DNA from: Halobacteriales archaeon SW_8_68_21
GTDB taxonomy: Archaea > Halobacteriota > Halobacteria > Halobacteriales > Haloferacaceae
Direction: 5' to 3'
NCBI GenBank assembly: GCA_003023405.1
Contig: PXST01000051.1
Coordinates: 1-48,321 of the forward strand
DNA length: 48,321 nt
In this document: one piece after another, positions 25,343 to 33,957 of the stretch
Numbering within the stretch: the stretch's first letter is position 1
Layout of the letters: every line of letters starts with the position of its first letter
Program-made: the position numbers and the translations under genes
The notes under the pieces: generated by a model
The model's database searches: none
Seen by the model: the letters and a program-made list of their open reading frames with translations, nothing else
Told to the model about the DNA's origin: nothing

Positions 25343-25723
25343 TCACTCGTCGGCCGCGGTGACGACATCGTCGTCGCCGGTCGGCGCTTCCACGTCGACG
25401 GTGTGGCGCGTGTGTCTCGCGTGCGTCTGCGCCCAGCGCCGCGCTGACCTCTCCGAGAGGAACCGCTCGCCGTCCGGGCAGCGTCGACACCGGACGATCC
25501 ACGGACGCACGTCGTCCGGGTAGTGGCCGGTGTGGCGCTCGTGGTCGAGCGCGAACTGCTCTATCGCGTGGCCGCCCACCCCGACCTCGCTGACCTCGCG
25601 GTCGAGGTCCCACTCGCGGTCACAGCGCGCACACGAGACGGTCGGTACCTCCGGTTCGCCGTCGGGAGCCGAATGGTCCGTCACGGGGTTCGGTTCGATC
25701 CGCGGCCACTTCAACGCGACCAC
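25343..25723 (-). CDS. Small protein with two C-x2-C...H-x3-H zinc-finger-like units
   Basis: This 126-aa protein contains two similar units: CARC followed by DHERHTGH, and CRRC followed by THARHTRH. Each has two cysteines and two or more histidines arranged like a zinc finger, and both are followed by a short linker. The first 30 residues are low complexity. It is on the same strand as the dehydrogenase gene that ends 39 bases upstream, so they may share a transcript. Zinc binding is inferred from spacing; I know no named family. Confidence 0.7.
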   Translation of the reverse strand: MVALKWPRIEPNPVTDHSAPDGEPEVPTVSCARCDREWDLDREVSEVGVGGHAIEQFALDHERHTGHYPDDVRPWIVRCRRCPDGERFLSERSARRWAQTHARHTRHTVDVEAPTGDDDVVTAADE

Positions 25724-25762
25724 GCCGCGAACGTGGGTCGGTCGTTCGGGTCACCGACGCGG

Positions 25763-26611
25763 TCACGCCTCGCGCTCGAACTCCGCGTCGAACATGCGCG
25801 CCGACATCGGTGCCGGGTCGCCGTCGGTGAGGTTGTACGTCGAGAAGTCGGCGACGCCCGCCTCGCGGAGCAGCTCCTCGTCGTAGAAGCTGTTGCCCGT
25901 ACACTCCGCCGGGTCGCGCGCGAGGATCTCAAGCACCGCGTCGGAGACGACCTCCGGGGTGCGCCAGTCGTCCTCGGTCCCGAGTCCGAAGTAGCGGGTC
26001 GCGCGGGTGTCGATCGTCGTCACGGGCCAGAACGTGTTACAGCCCACGTCGTCGCCGCCCAGCTCCTCGGCGAGCGAGAGCGTGATGAACGATATCCCGA
26101 GCTTCGACCACGCGTACGGCGCTTTCCCCGGCGAGCGGTCGGTCACGACCGGCGGCGAGTTCGACAGGAGCCACGCCCCGTCGCGCTCCGCGAGGTGGTC
26201 CGCGAACGCGCGCGCGACGAGGTGGCTACCGCGGACGTTCACGTCGGTCAGCAGGTCGAACCGGTCGGCCGGCAGGTCGGCGACGTTCGCCAGCTGGATG
26301 GCGCTCGCGTTGTTGATCACGATGTCGATCTCCCCGAAGCAGTCGATCGCCTCCTCGACGACCGCCTCGACCCGGTCCTCGTCGCGGAGGTCGAGTTCAC
26401 ACGCGAGCGCCTCGGCCCCGCGCTCGCGCCCCTCGCGGGCCGTCTGCTCGATCGACCCCGATAGTTCGGTGTCGTCGTCGGTCGTCTTCCCGGTCGAGAC
26501 GACGTCACAGCCGCGGTCGGCGAGCGCGAGCGCGATCTGCTTTCCAATGCCGCGAGTCGTCCCCGTGATGAACGCCGTCGAGCCCGAGAGGTCGGGCGCT
26601 GCGAGTGCCAT
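25763..26611 (-). CDS. Short-chain dehydrogenase/reductase, HSDL2-like
   Basis: The protein (282 aa from ATG 26611) is a classical-type SDR with the nucleotide-binding TGTTRGIGKQ, the NNAS variant of NNAG, a serine region (LSNSPPVV) and the catalytic YAWSK. The C-terminal EELLREAGVADFSTYNL and the FWPVTTIDTRAT segment resemble HSDL2-type SDRs rather than fatty-acid or sugar SDRs. Such enzymes oxidise or reduce alcohols or ketones with NAD(P); the substrate cannot be read from sequence. The frame extends to 26689, but the conserved domain begins right after 26611 and the extra residues are low complexity. Confidence 0.88.
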   Translation of the reverse strand: MALAAPDLSGSTAFITGTTRGIGKQIALALADRGCDVVSTGKTTDDDTELSGSIEQTAREGRERGAEALACELDLRDEDRVEAVVEEAIDCFGEIDIVINNASAIQLANVADLPADRFDLLTDVNVRGSHLVARAFADHLAERDGAWLLSNSPPVVTDRSPGKAPYAWSKLGISFITLSLAEELGGDDVGCNTFWPVTTIDTRATRYFGLGTEDDWRTPEVVSDAVLEILARDPAECTGNSFYDEELLREAGVADFSTYNLTDGDPAPMSARMFDAEFEREA

Positions 26612-26877
26612 GCCGCCAGATCGGTCGACCGAAGTATAGTTCCCGGTGTCCGAACCGCCCCCGCGACGCGCCTGCCGGGCACAAACCACTTGACAGGGGG
26701 TGTGTCGCTCCGTTCATGAGCACTCCGACGGCTGCGGCAGACCGACTCGAATTCGGCGTCCGGCGGCGCGAGTACCACCGACTGCTATCCGCAATGAAAT
26801 TCGTTAGGACTACCGACGAACATATATTGATGAGGTGGCGGCCGAACCCGAGGGTATCGATGCGGCGTGCGCCCGGC

Positions 26878-27033
26878 CTACCGCGCCGGCGAGCGGGTGT
26901 CGTCGCCGCCGTCCGGCGACGGGGACCGCACCGCCTCCCACCCGCTGATACAGGCTTCACACAAGTAGTACGCGAAGCCGTCGACATCTCGGTGCGTCAG
27001 CGAGGCGTCGACGCCGCACCTCTCACAGTTCAT
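26878..27033 (-). CDS. 51-aa zinc-ribbon-like small protein
   Basis: A short minus-strand gene from ATG 27033 to TAG 26878-26880. It begins MNCERCGVDASLTHRDVDG and has a second pair in YLCEACISGW, so C-x2-C pairs are spaced about 22 residues apart, as in a small treble-clef or zinc-ribbon. The tail (SPSPDGGDDTRSPAR) is disordered. The protein is typical of the many small zinc proteins of haloarchaea. It lies 121 bases beyond the end of pheT on the same strand. Function unknown. Confidence 0.7.
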   Translation of the reverse strand: MNCERCGVDASLTHRDVDGFAYYLCEACISGWEAVRSPSPDGGDDTRSPAR

Positions 27034-27127
27034 GCCCGGCCACTACGCCAAGACAGGTATAGGTCTTCTGCTCTCGACGGTATCTGTTAATTCGTTACAG
27101 AATCGCCGGATCGGGAGTCTCGCGGCC

Positions 27128-27143
27128 GGCCGAGCGCTCGGCC
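27128..27143. terminator. Perfect 16-bp palindrome after pheT
   Basis: GGCCGAGCGCTCGGCC is its own reverse complement and sits 11 bases beyond the pheT stop. It may help end the transcript or be a protein site. There is no T-run, so termination is only a possibility. Confidence 0.35.
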
Positions 27144-27154
27144 TCGCCCGCCGT

Positions 27155-28915
27155 CTACCGTAGCGCGTCGAGGGCGAACTCGAAGGTGGCCACCGGCACC
27201 TCGAGGTCGTGTTCGACCAGCACCGCGGGGTGGAGTTCGCCGATCACGCCGACGCGCTCGCCGTCGACCACCACGTCGGCGGCGCGCCCCTCGATGAACG
27301 AAGGGTGTTCGGTCCGCGGCGTCTCAAGGTCGGCGTCGAAGTCGTCACAGAGCGCTTGGAGCCGCCCCTTCGCGGCCTCGTAGGAGGCGTCGCGGCGGGC
27401 GACAGCGCCGGCGACGTGCCGGGACTCGGCGACGTTCGTGTCCGCGTCGTCGTCGCGCTCGGCGACGAAGCCGACCTCGGCGACGTCCTGCGGGTAGGCG
27501 TTGTGCGTGTTCCGCTCCAACAGCATCACGAGCGAGGGGAGCGCCCAGGTGCGGAGCTGTGTGTACTCCTCGCTGTACGGCTCCGTGATCTTGACCGGGT
27601 CGCCGCCGCCGAAGACGCCAGCGCCGTCAACCGCCGCGCCGCCGGTCCCCGGTTCGACCCGCATTCGGTCGTAGTTCTCGGTCCCGCTCGTCATGTGGAA
27701 GTTCAGCAGGTCCTCGAACCCCAGCCCGACGAGGCCGGTCCGGACCGCGTCCTCCAGCCGGGAGCGTTCGTGACGCCCGCCGACGGTGCCCACGTCCGGG
27801 TAGCGCGGCTTCAGGTCGTCGAAGCCGTACGCGCGCCCCACGTCGTCGACCAGGTCGAGCGGGTGGAGCACGTCGACGCGGTACGGCGGAATCGACACCT
27901 CGTAGCGCACGTCCTCGCCGAGCGTGTACGTAGCGTCCAGCCCGCCGCGCTCGAAGCAGTCGACCACCTCCTCCGGCTCGAACTCGACACCGAGCAGCGT
28001 CTCGATCCGGTCGTGGCTCACGGTCTTCTCGTCGGTGTCGAGGTTCGGACGGACCAGCTCGGAGCCGTACTCGTCCGGATGGGTCGCGCCGTCGGCGTAG
28101 TTCACCTCGACCTCCTCGATCGTCGCACCACGGGCCGACAGCGCGTAGCAGATAATCGTACACATCCGGTCTATCGTCCACTGGTCGGTGCCGGTGAGCT
28201 CGACGAACAGCTCCCGCGAGCCGGTCGTCACCTCGGTCCGTTTTCCGTTGATGACGGGCGGGAACGAAAAGAGGCCGAGTTCGTCGTAGATCGTCGGATA
28301 GCGGTCCAGATCCGCGACGAGGCCGGCGTACGTCTCGCCGGTTCCGTGTTCCGTCAGGACCTCGGCGGGGGTCAGCTCGTCGTCGGAGTCGAGCGGGACG
28401 AACGCGTCGCCGTCAGGATCGACGCCGCGGTAGGTGATCGACGGCTCCGCGCCCTCCTGAAGCGGCGCGCCCTTCACCATCGCGAGGTCGTGGATGCCGA
28501 TCGCGCCCTTTGCGCGCCCGCGACCCATCGTCGCGTGGAGCTTCTCTTGGAGCTGGATCAGCGACTCCAGTGCCGCTTCGTCGAGGTCGAGGCCGCGCAC
28601 CACGGCCCCGGTGACGTACGGGCGCTCGTCGGGGACCGACTCCTCGACCTCGATGGTCCACTTCGGATCGTTGGTGTTCGGGACGTAGACGCCGCGGGCG
28701 TCGCCGTAGTGGTATCGCAGCGAGCGCGCGACCCCCTCGACGGAGAGCCGGTCGAGCCGGTCGGGCGCGAACTCGAACTGGAACATGCCGTCGTCGGTCT
28801 CGCCCTCGAACTCCAAGCCGAGTCCGAACAGGTCGGACTTGAGCTCCTCGTCGTCTTTGTCCTCGTGGCCGGTGAGCTCGCGGAGCTCCTCGGGGTCGAC
28901 GTCGACGACGGGCAT
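27155..28915 (-). CDS. pheT: Phenylalanine-tRNA ligase beta subunit
   Basis: This 586-aa protein is the archaeal-type beta subunit, which together with PheS charges tRNA-Phe. It begins MPVVDVDPEELRELTGHED and contains the B3/B4 and B5 regions (RSLRYHYGDARGVYVPNT, GRGRAKGAIGIHDLAM, LGEDVRYEVSIPPYRVDVLH) and the catalytic-like core that binds the alpha chain, ending with the EHPSFIEGRAADVVVDGERV domain. Size is normal for Archaea. Its start codon shares one base with the pheS stop (TGATG), so it is translationally coupled as the second gene. The product is cytoplasmic and essential. Confidence 0.97.
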   Translation of the reverse strand: MPVVDVDPEELRELTGHEDKDDEELKSDLFGLGLEFEGETDDGMFQFEFAPDRLDRLSVEGVARSLRYHYGDARGVYVPNTNDPKWTIEVEESVPDERPYVTGAVVRGLDLDEAALESLIQLQEKLHATMGRGRAKGAIGIHDLAMVKGAPLQEGAEPSITYRGVDPDGDAFVPLDSDDELTPAEVLTEHGTGETYAGLVADLDRYPTIYDELGLFSFPPVINGKRTEVTTGSRELFVELTGTDQWTIDRMCTIICYALSARGATIEEVEVNYADGATHPDEYGSELVRPNLDTDEKTVSHDRIETLLGVEFEPEEVVDCFERGGLDATYTLGEDVRYEVSIPPYRVDVLHPLDLVDDVGRAYGFDDLKPRYPDVGTVGGRHERSRLEDAVRTGLVGLGFEDLLNFHMTSGTENYDRMRVEPGTGGAAVDGAGVFGGGDPVKITEPYSEEYTQLRTWALPSLVMLLERNTHNAYPQDVAEVGFVAERDDDADTNVAESRHVAGAVARRDASYEAAKGRLQALCDDFDADLETPRTEHPSFIEGRAADVVVDGERVGVIGELHPAVLVEHDLEVPVATFEFALDALR

Positions 28916-30444
28916 CAGTAGCTCACCTCTGCGTTCCGCAGGAAGTCGATGTCGGCTAAGGTCCCGTGGAGGTCACGGATGTCCTCCGCGCCGGTGGTGA
29001 GCATGGCGAGCCGCTCTAAGGCGAGCCCCCACGCCATCACGTCGCAGTCGACGCCGAGCGGCCCGGTGACCTCCTCGCGGAAGACGCCGGAGTTACCTAT
29101 CTCGATCTCCTCGCCGGTCTCCGGGTGTTCGCCGAACAGCTCGAAGGACGGCTCCGTGTAGGGGTTGTAGTGCGGCTTGAACCGGATGTCCGTGATTCCG
29201 AACTGCCGGTAGAACTCCTCGAAGGTGCCCATCAGGTCGCGCACCGACAGGTCCTCGGCCATCACCCACCCCTCGATCTGGAAGAACTCGAGGAGATGCG
29301 TCGGGTCCAAGGTGTCGTTGCGGTACACCTTCTCGACCGAGAAGTAGCGCTGGGGCGGCTCCAGTTCTGCCCCGGCGACCCCGGAGAGGTAGCGCATCGA
29401 CAGCGACGTGGTGTGGCCGCGGAGGGCGACCTCGCGGGCGAACTCCGCGGACCACGGAGCGTGGTAGCCGTCGCCGTCCTCGCCCCACCCCTCCCGGTGG
29501 GCCGACTCGACCCGGCCGATCAGCTCGTCGGGGATCTCGTCGGTCGGGTCCACGTCGAGCGCGAACCGGTCCCAATGGGTCCGCGCCGGGTGGTCCTGCG
29601 GCATGAACAAGCAGTCGTTGATCCAGAAGTCGGCGTCGGCGTGGGGGCCCTCCATCTCCCGGAATCCCATGCCGACCAGCACGTCCTTCACCCGGTCCGC
29701 GGTCCGGCGGAGGACGTGTTTGCGGCCGCCACGGGCCGTCTCCGCCTCCGCCTCGACGTTGTACTCGGCGAACTCGGCGTCGCGCCACTCACCGCTGGCG
29801 AGCAGCTCCGGCGTGAGCGCGCCCACCGTCTCGGACGCCTCCACGCCGGTCATCAGCGCGTCGACGCCGTCGTCGGTGAGCGTCACCGTTCGCGTGACCG
29901 ACTCCGCGACCGCGAGCAGCCCCCGCGAGTCGAGCCGGTCGATCACCGACGCCTCGACGTTGAGGTCGTCTGCGTCGAGGCCCGCCCCGCCGACGCCGTC
30001 GAGCGCCGCGAGCGCCGTCGCCTCCGGATCGGCGTCGAGGTCGGCGTCGGCGGCGACCGAGAGCTCGCCGCCGTCGACGCTCCCGAAGCCCTTGCGCGCG
30101 AAGTTAGCGAGCGCGATGTCGACCTCAGGACCGTCCAGGTCGGCGTCGCCGATGACCGCGCCCATCGGGACCGGGTCGCCGTCGGCACCCGCGTCGAGAC
30201 CGGCCCGGTAGAGCCGCGTCTCGGGGAGTCCCTCGTCGACGTACGTCCGCCCCTCGTCGGTGAGTTCGAGCATCTCGTCGGTCACCGACGCGACCTCGAC
30301 GAGACTTTCGTCGGCGAGGTCGAAGGCCGCGCCCGCGACCGTCTCCGGTTTCAGACCGGTCTCCTCGCCGATCTCCGCCACCGTTCGTTCGTCCGTCGCG
30401 CTCGCGGCTTCGAGGACCGCGAGCTGTCGTTCCGTGAGTCGCAT
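28915..30444 (-). CDS. pheS: Phenylalanine-tRNA ligase alpha subunit
   Basis: This 509-aa class II synthetase subunit has an N-terminal winged-helix region (about 1-70, LTERQLAVLEAASATDERTV), a middle with repeated A-rich segments, and the catalytic domain from about 225 on: motif 2 around YFSVEKVYRNDTLDPTHLLE, and motif 3 around VMAWGLALERLAMLTTG. It binds ATP and phenylalanine. The ATG at 30444 fits the conserved winged-helix start. It is the first gene of pheST; the divergent HalOD1 gene starts 123 bases away. Confidence 0.97.
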   Translation of the reverse strand: MRLTERQLAVLEAASATDERTVAEIGEETGLKPETVAGAAFDLADESLVEVASVTDEMLELTDEGRTYVDEGLPETRLYRAGLDAGADGDPVPMGAVIGDADLDGPEVDIALANFARKGFGSVDGGELSVAADADLDADPEATALAALDGVGGAGLDADDLNVEASVIDRLDSRGLLAVAESVTRTVTLTDDGVDALMTGVEASETVGALTPELLASGEWRDAEFAEYNVEAEAETARGGRKHVLRRTADRVKDVLVGMGFREMEGPHADADFWINDCLFMPQDHPARTHWDRFALDVDPTDEIPDELIGRVESAHREGWGEDGDGYHAPWSAEFAREVALRGHTTSLSMRYLSGVAGAELEPPQRYFSVEKVYRNDTLDPTHLLEFFQIEGWVMAEDLSVRDLMGTFEEFYRQFGITDIRFKPHYNPYTEPSFELFGEHPETGEEIEIGNSGVFREEVTGPLGVDCDVMAWGLALERLAMLTTGAEDIRDLHGTLADIDFLRNAEVSY

Positions 30445-30534
30445 TCGAGTTGTCTCTACACGCGTGCGGCTGGTTGGTAACGGTTCCGGGACCGGGCCGC
30501 CGCGACGGACTCGTTTCTGATAAATTGAACGTTT

Positions 30535-30542
30535 GTTTTATG
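30535..30542 (+). promoter_or_regulatory. TATA box for the HalOD1 gene
   Basis: GTTTTATG is centred about 28 bases before the ATG at 30567 and supports a leaderless start there rather than upstream codons of the frame. Confidence 0.5.
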
Positions 30543-30566
30543 TACTGCTTCGGTGAAAGGGCGGAT

Positions 30567-30872
30567 ATGAGTACCGCAGCGTCCGAACCGACCGAATCCG
30601 GTTCGGTATCCGAGACGGCCCGCGTCTGCCACGGCGACGACGGCCCCAGTCCCAGTCTCGCCGTCGTCGAAGCAATCGCCGACCTCGTCGGCGTCGAACC
30701 GATCGACCTGTCCGACGAGGGCCTCGTGTTGTACGAACACGTCGACACCGACGCGCTGAACGCGCTCGTCTCCGATCGGTCCGACGCCGACGTCGACGTC
30801 TCGCTCACCATCGCGGGCTACGACATCCGCGTCGGTCCCGAGTCCGCCGTCGCCCGGCGCTCGCGGAACTGA
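30567..30872 (+). CDS. HalOD1 output-domain protein
   Basis: The 101-aa protein from ATG 30567 has a disordered acidic start and a HalOD1-like domain at about 30-95: LAVVEAIADLVGVEPIDL, LVLYEHVDTDALNALV, and the strand VSLTIAGYDIRVG. HalOD1 is a haloarchaeal domain found as an output module of sensory proteins and as stand-alone small proteins; its molecular action is not known. The frame is open 117 bases further upstream, but the spacing from the TATA box selects 30567. It is a single plus-strand gene among minus-strand neighbours. Confidence 0.85.
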   Translation: MSTAASEPTESGSVSETARVCHGDDGPSPSLAVVEAIADLVGVEPIDLSDEGLVLYEHVDTDALNALVSDRSDADVDVSLTIAGYDIRVGPESAVARRSRN

Positions 30873-30913
30873 GTCGCTTCCGCCCCGCTGTCAACTGAGC
30901 TGCTTCCGCCCTG

Positions 30914-31603
30914 CTACTCCTCATCGGCCGCGCGCTCGCGGAGCCGAGCGATCCGGTCGCCGAGCGGCGGCTGGACCTCGAACCACGTCGACCAGTCGCC
31001 GGTGTCCGGCTCGACCCCGCGACGCTCCGCGACGCGCTCGAAGCCGTCCGCGACTCGATCCGAACCGACCGCGTCCGCCGCGCGGGCGTCCGCCGCGTAC
31101 TGGACTCGGCGGCCGGCCCAGAAGGAGACGAGTCCCACAGCGACGACGGCGGCGAACCCGGACTCGAACGGGACGAGCGTCGTCACCACTCCCGCCAGCG
31201 CCGCCAGCACGCCCCCGACCGCGACGGCGCGGAACTCGGCGTAGTACGTCGCCACCCGGCCGGACTCCGCCGCGAGCAGCGCGACCGCGACGTCCTCGTC
31301 GAGGTCCGTCAGCACGTCCTCGGTGAGGAACAACACCCGACGACGGGGCGGTCCACGGACGGCGACCTTCGCCGGACCGGTGGTCGCCGGTCCGTTCCCG
31401 TCGCTTGCGGCGTCGCCGGCGGACTCGATCGCGATCCGGTCGACATCGAGTCCCCCCGGCTCCGCCAGCGCCCCGATCTGGGCGCGCTCCGCGTCCGTCG
31501 GCTCCCGGAGGTCGCGGTAGCGGTCGGCGGCGTACAGCGGTCCGACGGCGACCGCGAGCGCGGCGACGACCCCGACGCCGAACACGAGCGCGACCCTGAT
31601 CAT
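30914..31603 (-). CDS. M48 peptidase-like membrane protein lacking the HExxH motif
   Basis: This 229-aa protein has an N-terminal membrane segment (VALVFGVGVVAALAVAVGPL) and a hydrophobic pair near 125-165 (GGVLAALAGVVTTLVPFES, then FAAVVAVGLVSFWAG). The layout matches HtpX/M48 peptidases: a soluble front, a helix where HExxH should be, then the ADARAADAVG and PLGDRIARLRE pieces. At the place of HExxH the sequence reads ALLAAESGRVATYY, without metal ligands, so it is probably not a peptidase. It is the last gene of a group downstream of mcm. A scaffold or regulatory role is inferred. Confidence 0.7.
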   Translation of the reverse strand: MIRVALVFGVGVVAALAVAVGPLYAADRYRDLREPTDAERAQIGALAEPGGLDVDRIAIESAGDAASDGNGPATTGPAKVAVRGPPRRRVLFLTEDVLTDLDEDVAVALLAAESGRVATYYAEFRAVAVGGVLAALAGVVTTLVPFESGFAAVVAVGLVSFWAGRRVQYAADARAADAVGSDRVADGFERVAERRGVEPDTGDWSTWFEVQPPLGDRIARLRERAADEE

Positions 31604-31687
31604 CGCTCTCGCCGACGAGACGACCGGAGTAAAAAGGTCCGGTGTCGCGGCGCGCTCCGGCCTGTCGTCGTCGCGTCCGTCCTCAGA

Positions 31688-32338
31688 TCACGCCGGGACG
31701 CGCCGTGCGAGCGCCCGGACCGCCGCCGCGGCCTCGCTGTCTTGGGCGGCGTCGACGACCGGGCGCTCGGCCGCCACCGACCGGCCGACGCGCGGGTCGG
31801 CCGGCACCACCTCGACCGGCGCGCCGAGCGCGTCGCCGATCGGCTCCACCGGCGGCGGTTCAGTCACCCGGTTGACCGCGCAGCCGACCAGCCCGGTGTC
31901 GAGTTCGCGCGTGAGTTCTCGGGTCCGGATCGCGTCGGCCAGCGCGAACGCCCGCGGCGAGACGACGAGCAGGCAGGCGTCCGCGACCGCCAGCGGCACC
32001 CCAGCGTCGGCGCGCCGCCCGGCGGGGCAGTCGAGGACGACGGTCCCGAACTCGCGCTCGACCGCGGCGACCGCCTCCCGCAGGCGGCTCAGGTCGGCCG
32101 CCCGCGCGCCGGCCAGCGTCCGCCCGCACGGGACGACGTCGACCGGTCCGCTTCGGACCGTCTCGACCGGCTCCGCCGCCCCGGCGAGTACGTCGTGGAG
32201 GTCCGGACCGCGCCCGTCCGGGAGGTCCGCCATCCCGAGGTCCGCGTCGACGACGACCCCGTCGAGTCCAGCGGCGACGTTGTACGCGAGCGTCGTCTTC
32301 CCGACCCCGCCCTTTCCGCCCGCCACCGCGAGGATCAC
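31688..32338 (-). CDS. MinD/ParA-like P-loop ATPase
   Basis: The 216-aa protein starts at GTG 32338 and carries the deviant Walker A motif of the MinD/ParA family, GGKGGVGKTT, right at its N-terminus, then VVVDADLGMADL (the DxD switch) and TVVLDCPAG. The last third, NRVTEPPPVEPIGDALGAPV, fits the family. The GTG overlaps the stop of the upstream gene (GTGA), which together with the absence of an alternative start selects it. MinD/ParA proteins position cell components on membranes or DNA; this short form without a C-terminal membrane helix may serve one of its operon partners. Partner unknown. Confidence 0.9.
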   Translation of the reverse strand: MILAVAGGKGGVGKTTLAYNVAAGLDGVVVDADLGMADLPDGRGPDLHDVLAGAAEPVETVRSGPVDVVPCGRTLAGARAADLSRLREAVAAVEREFGTVVLDCPAGRRADAGVPLAVADACLLVVSPRAFALADAIRTRELTRELDTGLVGCAVNRVTEPPPVEPIGDALGAPVEVVPADPRVGRSVAAERPVVDAAQDSEAAAAVRALARRVPA

Positions 32339-33111
32339 GCGAGCGCCTCCAGCGCCGCTGCCGGAACATCGCTCGCCTCGGCGCGCTCCGCTAAGGCCGC
32401 GGCCCGGTCGCGGATCGCTCGAAGGCGCTCGGCGTCGCCCGCGACGCGCTCGTCGAGTCCCTCGACCGCGTCGAGACCGCCAGCCTCCTCGACGACCTCC
32501 GTCGCCGCAACGAGGTCGGCGTCGGTCAGCCGCTCCGCAAGGTCGATCCGGGCTTTCGCGGCCGCGAACCACGCGTCGACCTCGGCGCGCTCCGGCTCGC
32601 CGGGCGTCGTTTCCGCTAACGCTGCCCCGGCTGACGCCGACGATCGGTCCGACCGTCCCTCTCCCGTCGGTTCGACGCCCTCGGCGTCGCGGTCGGAGCC
32701 GTCCGGTTCCCCCTCGCTCCCGTCGGCTCCGTCGACCGCCCGCCGCGGCGGTCGGTGGTCGTCGAGGTCTCGCAGCGCCGCCCGCACGGACGAATTGCCC
32801 GCCTCGTCGGCCGCGGAGTCGATCGATTCGGCCGTGTCCACGGGTTCGACATCGACGATTTCGACCGGCGGCTCGACCCGGTCCGCGAGCGCGGCGAAGC
32901 CGAACGCCTCCTCGTCGCTCGGACCGATCACCGTGGTCACGCCCGCCGCGTCCCACCCGGCCGCGGCCACACCGCCCCGCCGCGGCGGGAGGACGGGGGC
33001 GTCCAGTCGGCTCTCGATCCGGACCCGTCGCGGGACCGCCCCGTCGTTCCGCACCCGGAAGCCGACGAGCGACGCGTCGCCCTCGCGCTCGACCGACCAG
33101 TCCAGTTCCAT
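32335..33111 (-). CDS. Haloarchaeal protein of unknown function, mcm-linked
   Basis: This 258-aa acidic protein has an N-terminal beta-sandwich-like part (MELDWSVEREGDASLVGFRV, RVRIESRLDAPVLP), a disordered middle rich in D, G and R, and a helical end (LAERLTDADLVAATEVVEE). It ends inside the start of the MinD/ParA-like gene, so the two are coupled and may interact. The first half resembles domains that modify or recognise envelope proteins, but that is a guess. The gene begins 24 bases after the end of the 273-aa neighbour. Confidence 0.7.
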   Translation of the reverse strand: MELDWSVEREGDASLVGFRVRNDGAVPRRVRIESRLDAPVLPPRRGGVAAAGWDAAGVTTVIGPSDEEAFGFAALADRVEPPVEIVDVEPVDTAESIDSAADEAGNSSVRAALRDLDDHRPPRRAVDGADGSEGEPDGSDRDAEGVEPTGEGRSDRSSASAGAALAETTPGEPERAEVDAWFAAAKARIDLAERLTDADLVAATEVVEEAGGLDAVEGLDERVAGDAERLRAIRDRAAALAERAEASDVPAAALEALA

Positions 33112-33135
33112 GCGCCGGATCCCGCGGAATCATAT

Positions 33136-33957
33136 TTAAACGTCGGGACGGTCCGGCGCGCCGCCGGAGGCGTCCCCCACGCGGACCTCCGGGGTTCGGA
33201 GCAGCGACCTCGCGTTCCGGTCGGCCGCCTCGATCGCCCGCGCCGCGTCGCCGCGCAGTTCGACCGGACCGTCGAGCGCTGCGACCCTGATCGCCGCGAG
33301 CGACGCCGCGACCGGGTCTCCGTCGTACGCGTTCGGTCCCGATCCGGCCACGTTCGGATCGCCGCCCGGAACGACCGCGAGCGCCCGCCGGAAATCCGGG
33401 TACACCGACTCTGCGAGTTCGCGGCGGGCGGCGCGGCGGCGGTTCCGGAGCCGATCGCGGAGCCGGAGCCGTCGCTGTCGCTCATCGCGGGCGCGGGCGG
33501 CCTCGGCTCGCGCACGTTCGAGGGCCTGCTCGGCGGCGATCGCCTCGGTCTGTGCGGCCGACAGCTCGGCCGCCGCGGACTCCAGGTCGTCGAGCGTCGC
33601 GTCCGCGTCCGCGTCGACCGCGCGGCGCGCCCGGGCGTCGCCGCGGAGCGCCGCGACCCGCTCTTTGAGTCGCTCGATCTCACCGATCGTCTCCGCGACC
33701 CGCCGCCGCGCCGCGGTCAGATCCACGGGTTCGACCTCGATCGACGCGAGTTCCGACTCGATCTCGTCGATCTCGGCCGCCACCGACGGGGTCCGCCCCC
33801 GCGACCGCGCCGCCGCCGCGAGCTGTCGCCGGAGCCCGGCGTCGGTGGGCACTCGCCCGATCACCGTGTTCGGTTCCGGACCCCCCTCGACGGCGGATGA
33901 CCCGTCCTCGCCCTTCCCCCGGTTCGACCCCGACGGCGTCGACCTCGCTCCGGTCAC
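33136..33957 (-). CDS. Coiled-coil protein of unknown function, mcm-linked
   Basis: The protein (273 aa from GTG 33957) is mostly a long coiled coil at about 50-175 (VAAEIDEIESELASIEV, RRRVAETIGEIERLKERVAA, ARDERQRRLRLRDRLRNRRR), followed by a small Ala-rich domain (SVYPDFRRALAVVPGGDPNV). The GTG overlaps the stop of the preceding gene by four bases (GTGA). The frame is open further upstream to 34239 but that extra part is Arg-rich shadow sequence of the neighbour. Possibly a partner of the MinD/ParA-like ATPase. Confidence 0.75.
   Translation of the reverse strand: MTGARSTPSGSNRGKGEDGSSAVEGGPEPNTVIGRVPTDAGLRRQLAAAARSRGRTPSVAAEIDEIESELASIEVEPVDLTAARRRVAETIGEIERLKERVAALRGDARARRAVDADADATLDDLESAAAELSAAQTEAIAAEQALERARAEAARARDERQRRLRLRDRLRNRRRAARRELAESVYPDFRRALAVVPGGDPNVAGSGPNAYDGDPVAASLAAIRVAALDGPVELRGDAARAIEAADRNARSLLRTPEVRVGDASGGAPDRPDV

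Noticed and set aside
26612..26877. Short plus-strand frame from ATG 26716
   Set aside because: It turns Arg-rich after about 35 residues and overlaps the promoter side of the dehydrogenase gene; nothing supports translation.
27209..28921. Very long plus-strand frame over pheT
   Set aside because: It is the antisense shadow of a recognised gene, a usual effect of high-GC codon bias.
31688..33133. Single long minus-strand frame that would fuse the ATPase with an upstream Arg/Gly-rich part
   Set aside because: The upstream part is the shadow of the 258-aa gene in another frame; the ATPase starts at GTG 32338 with a GTGA overlap.
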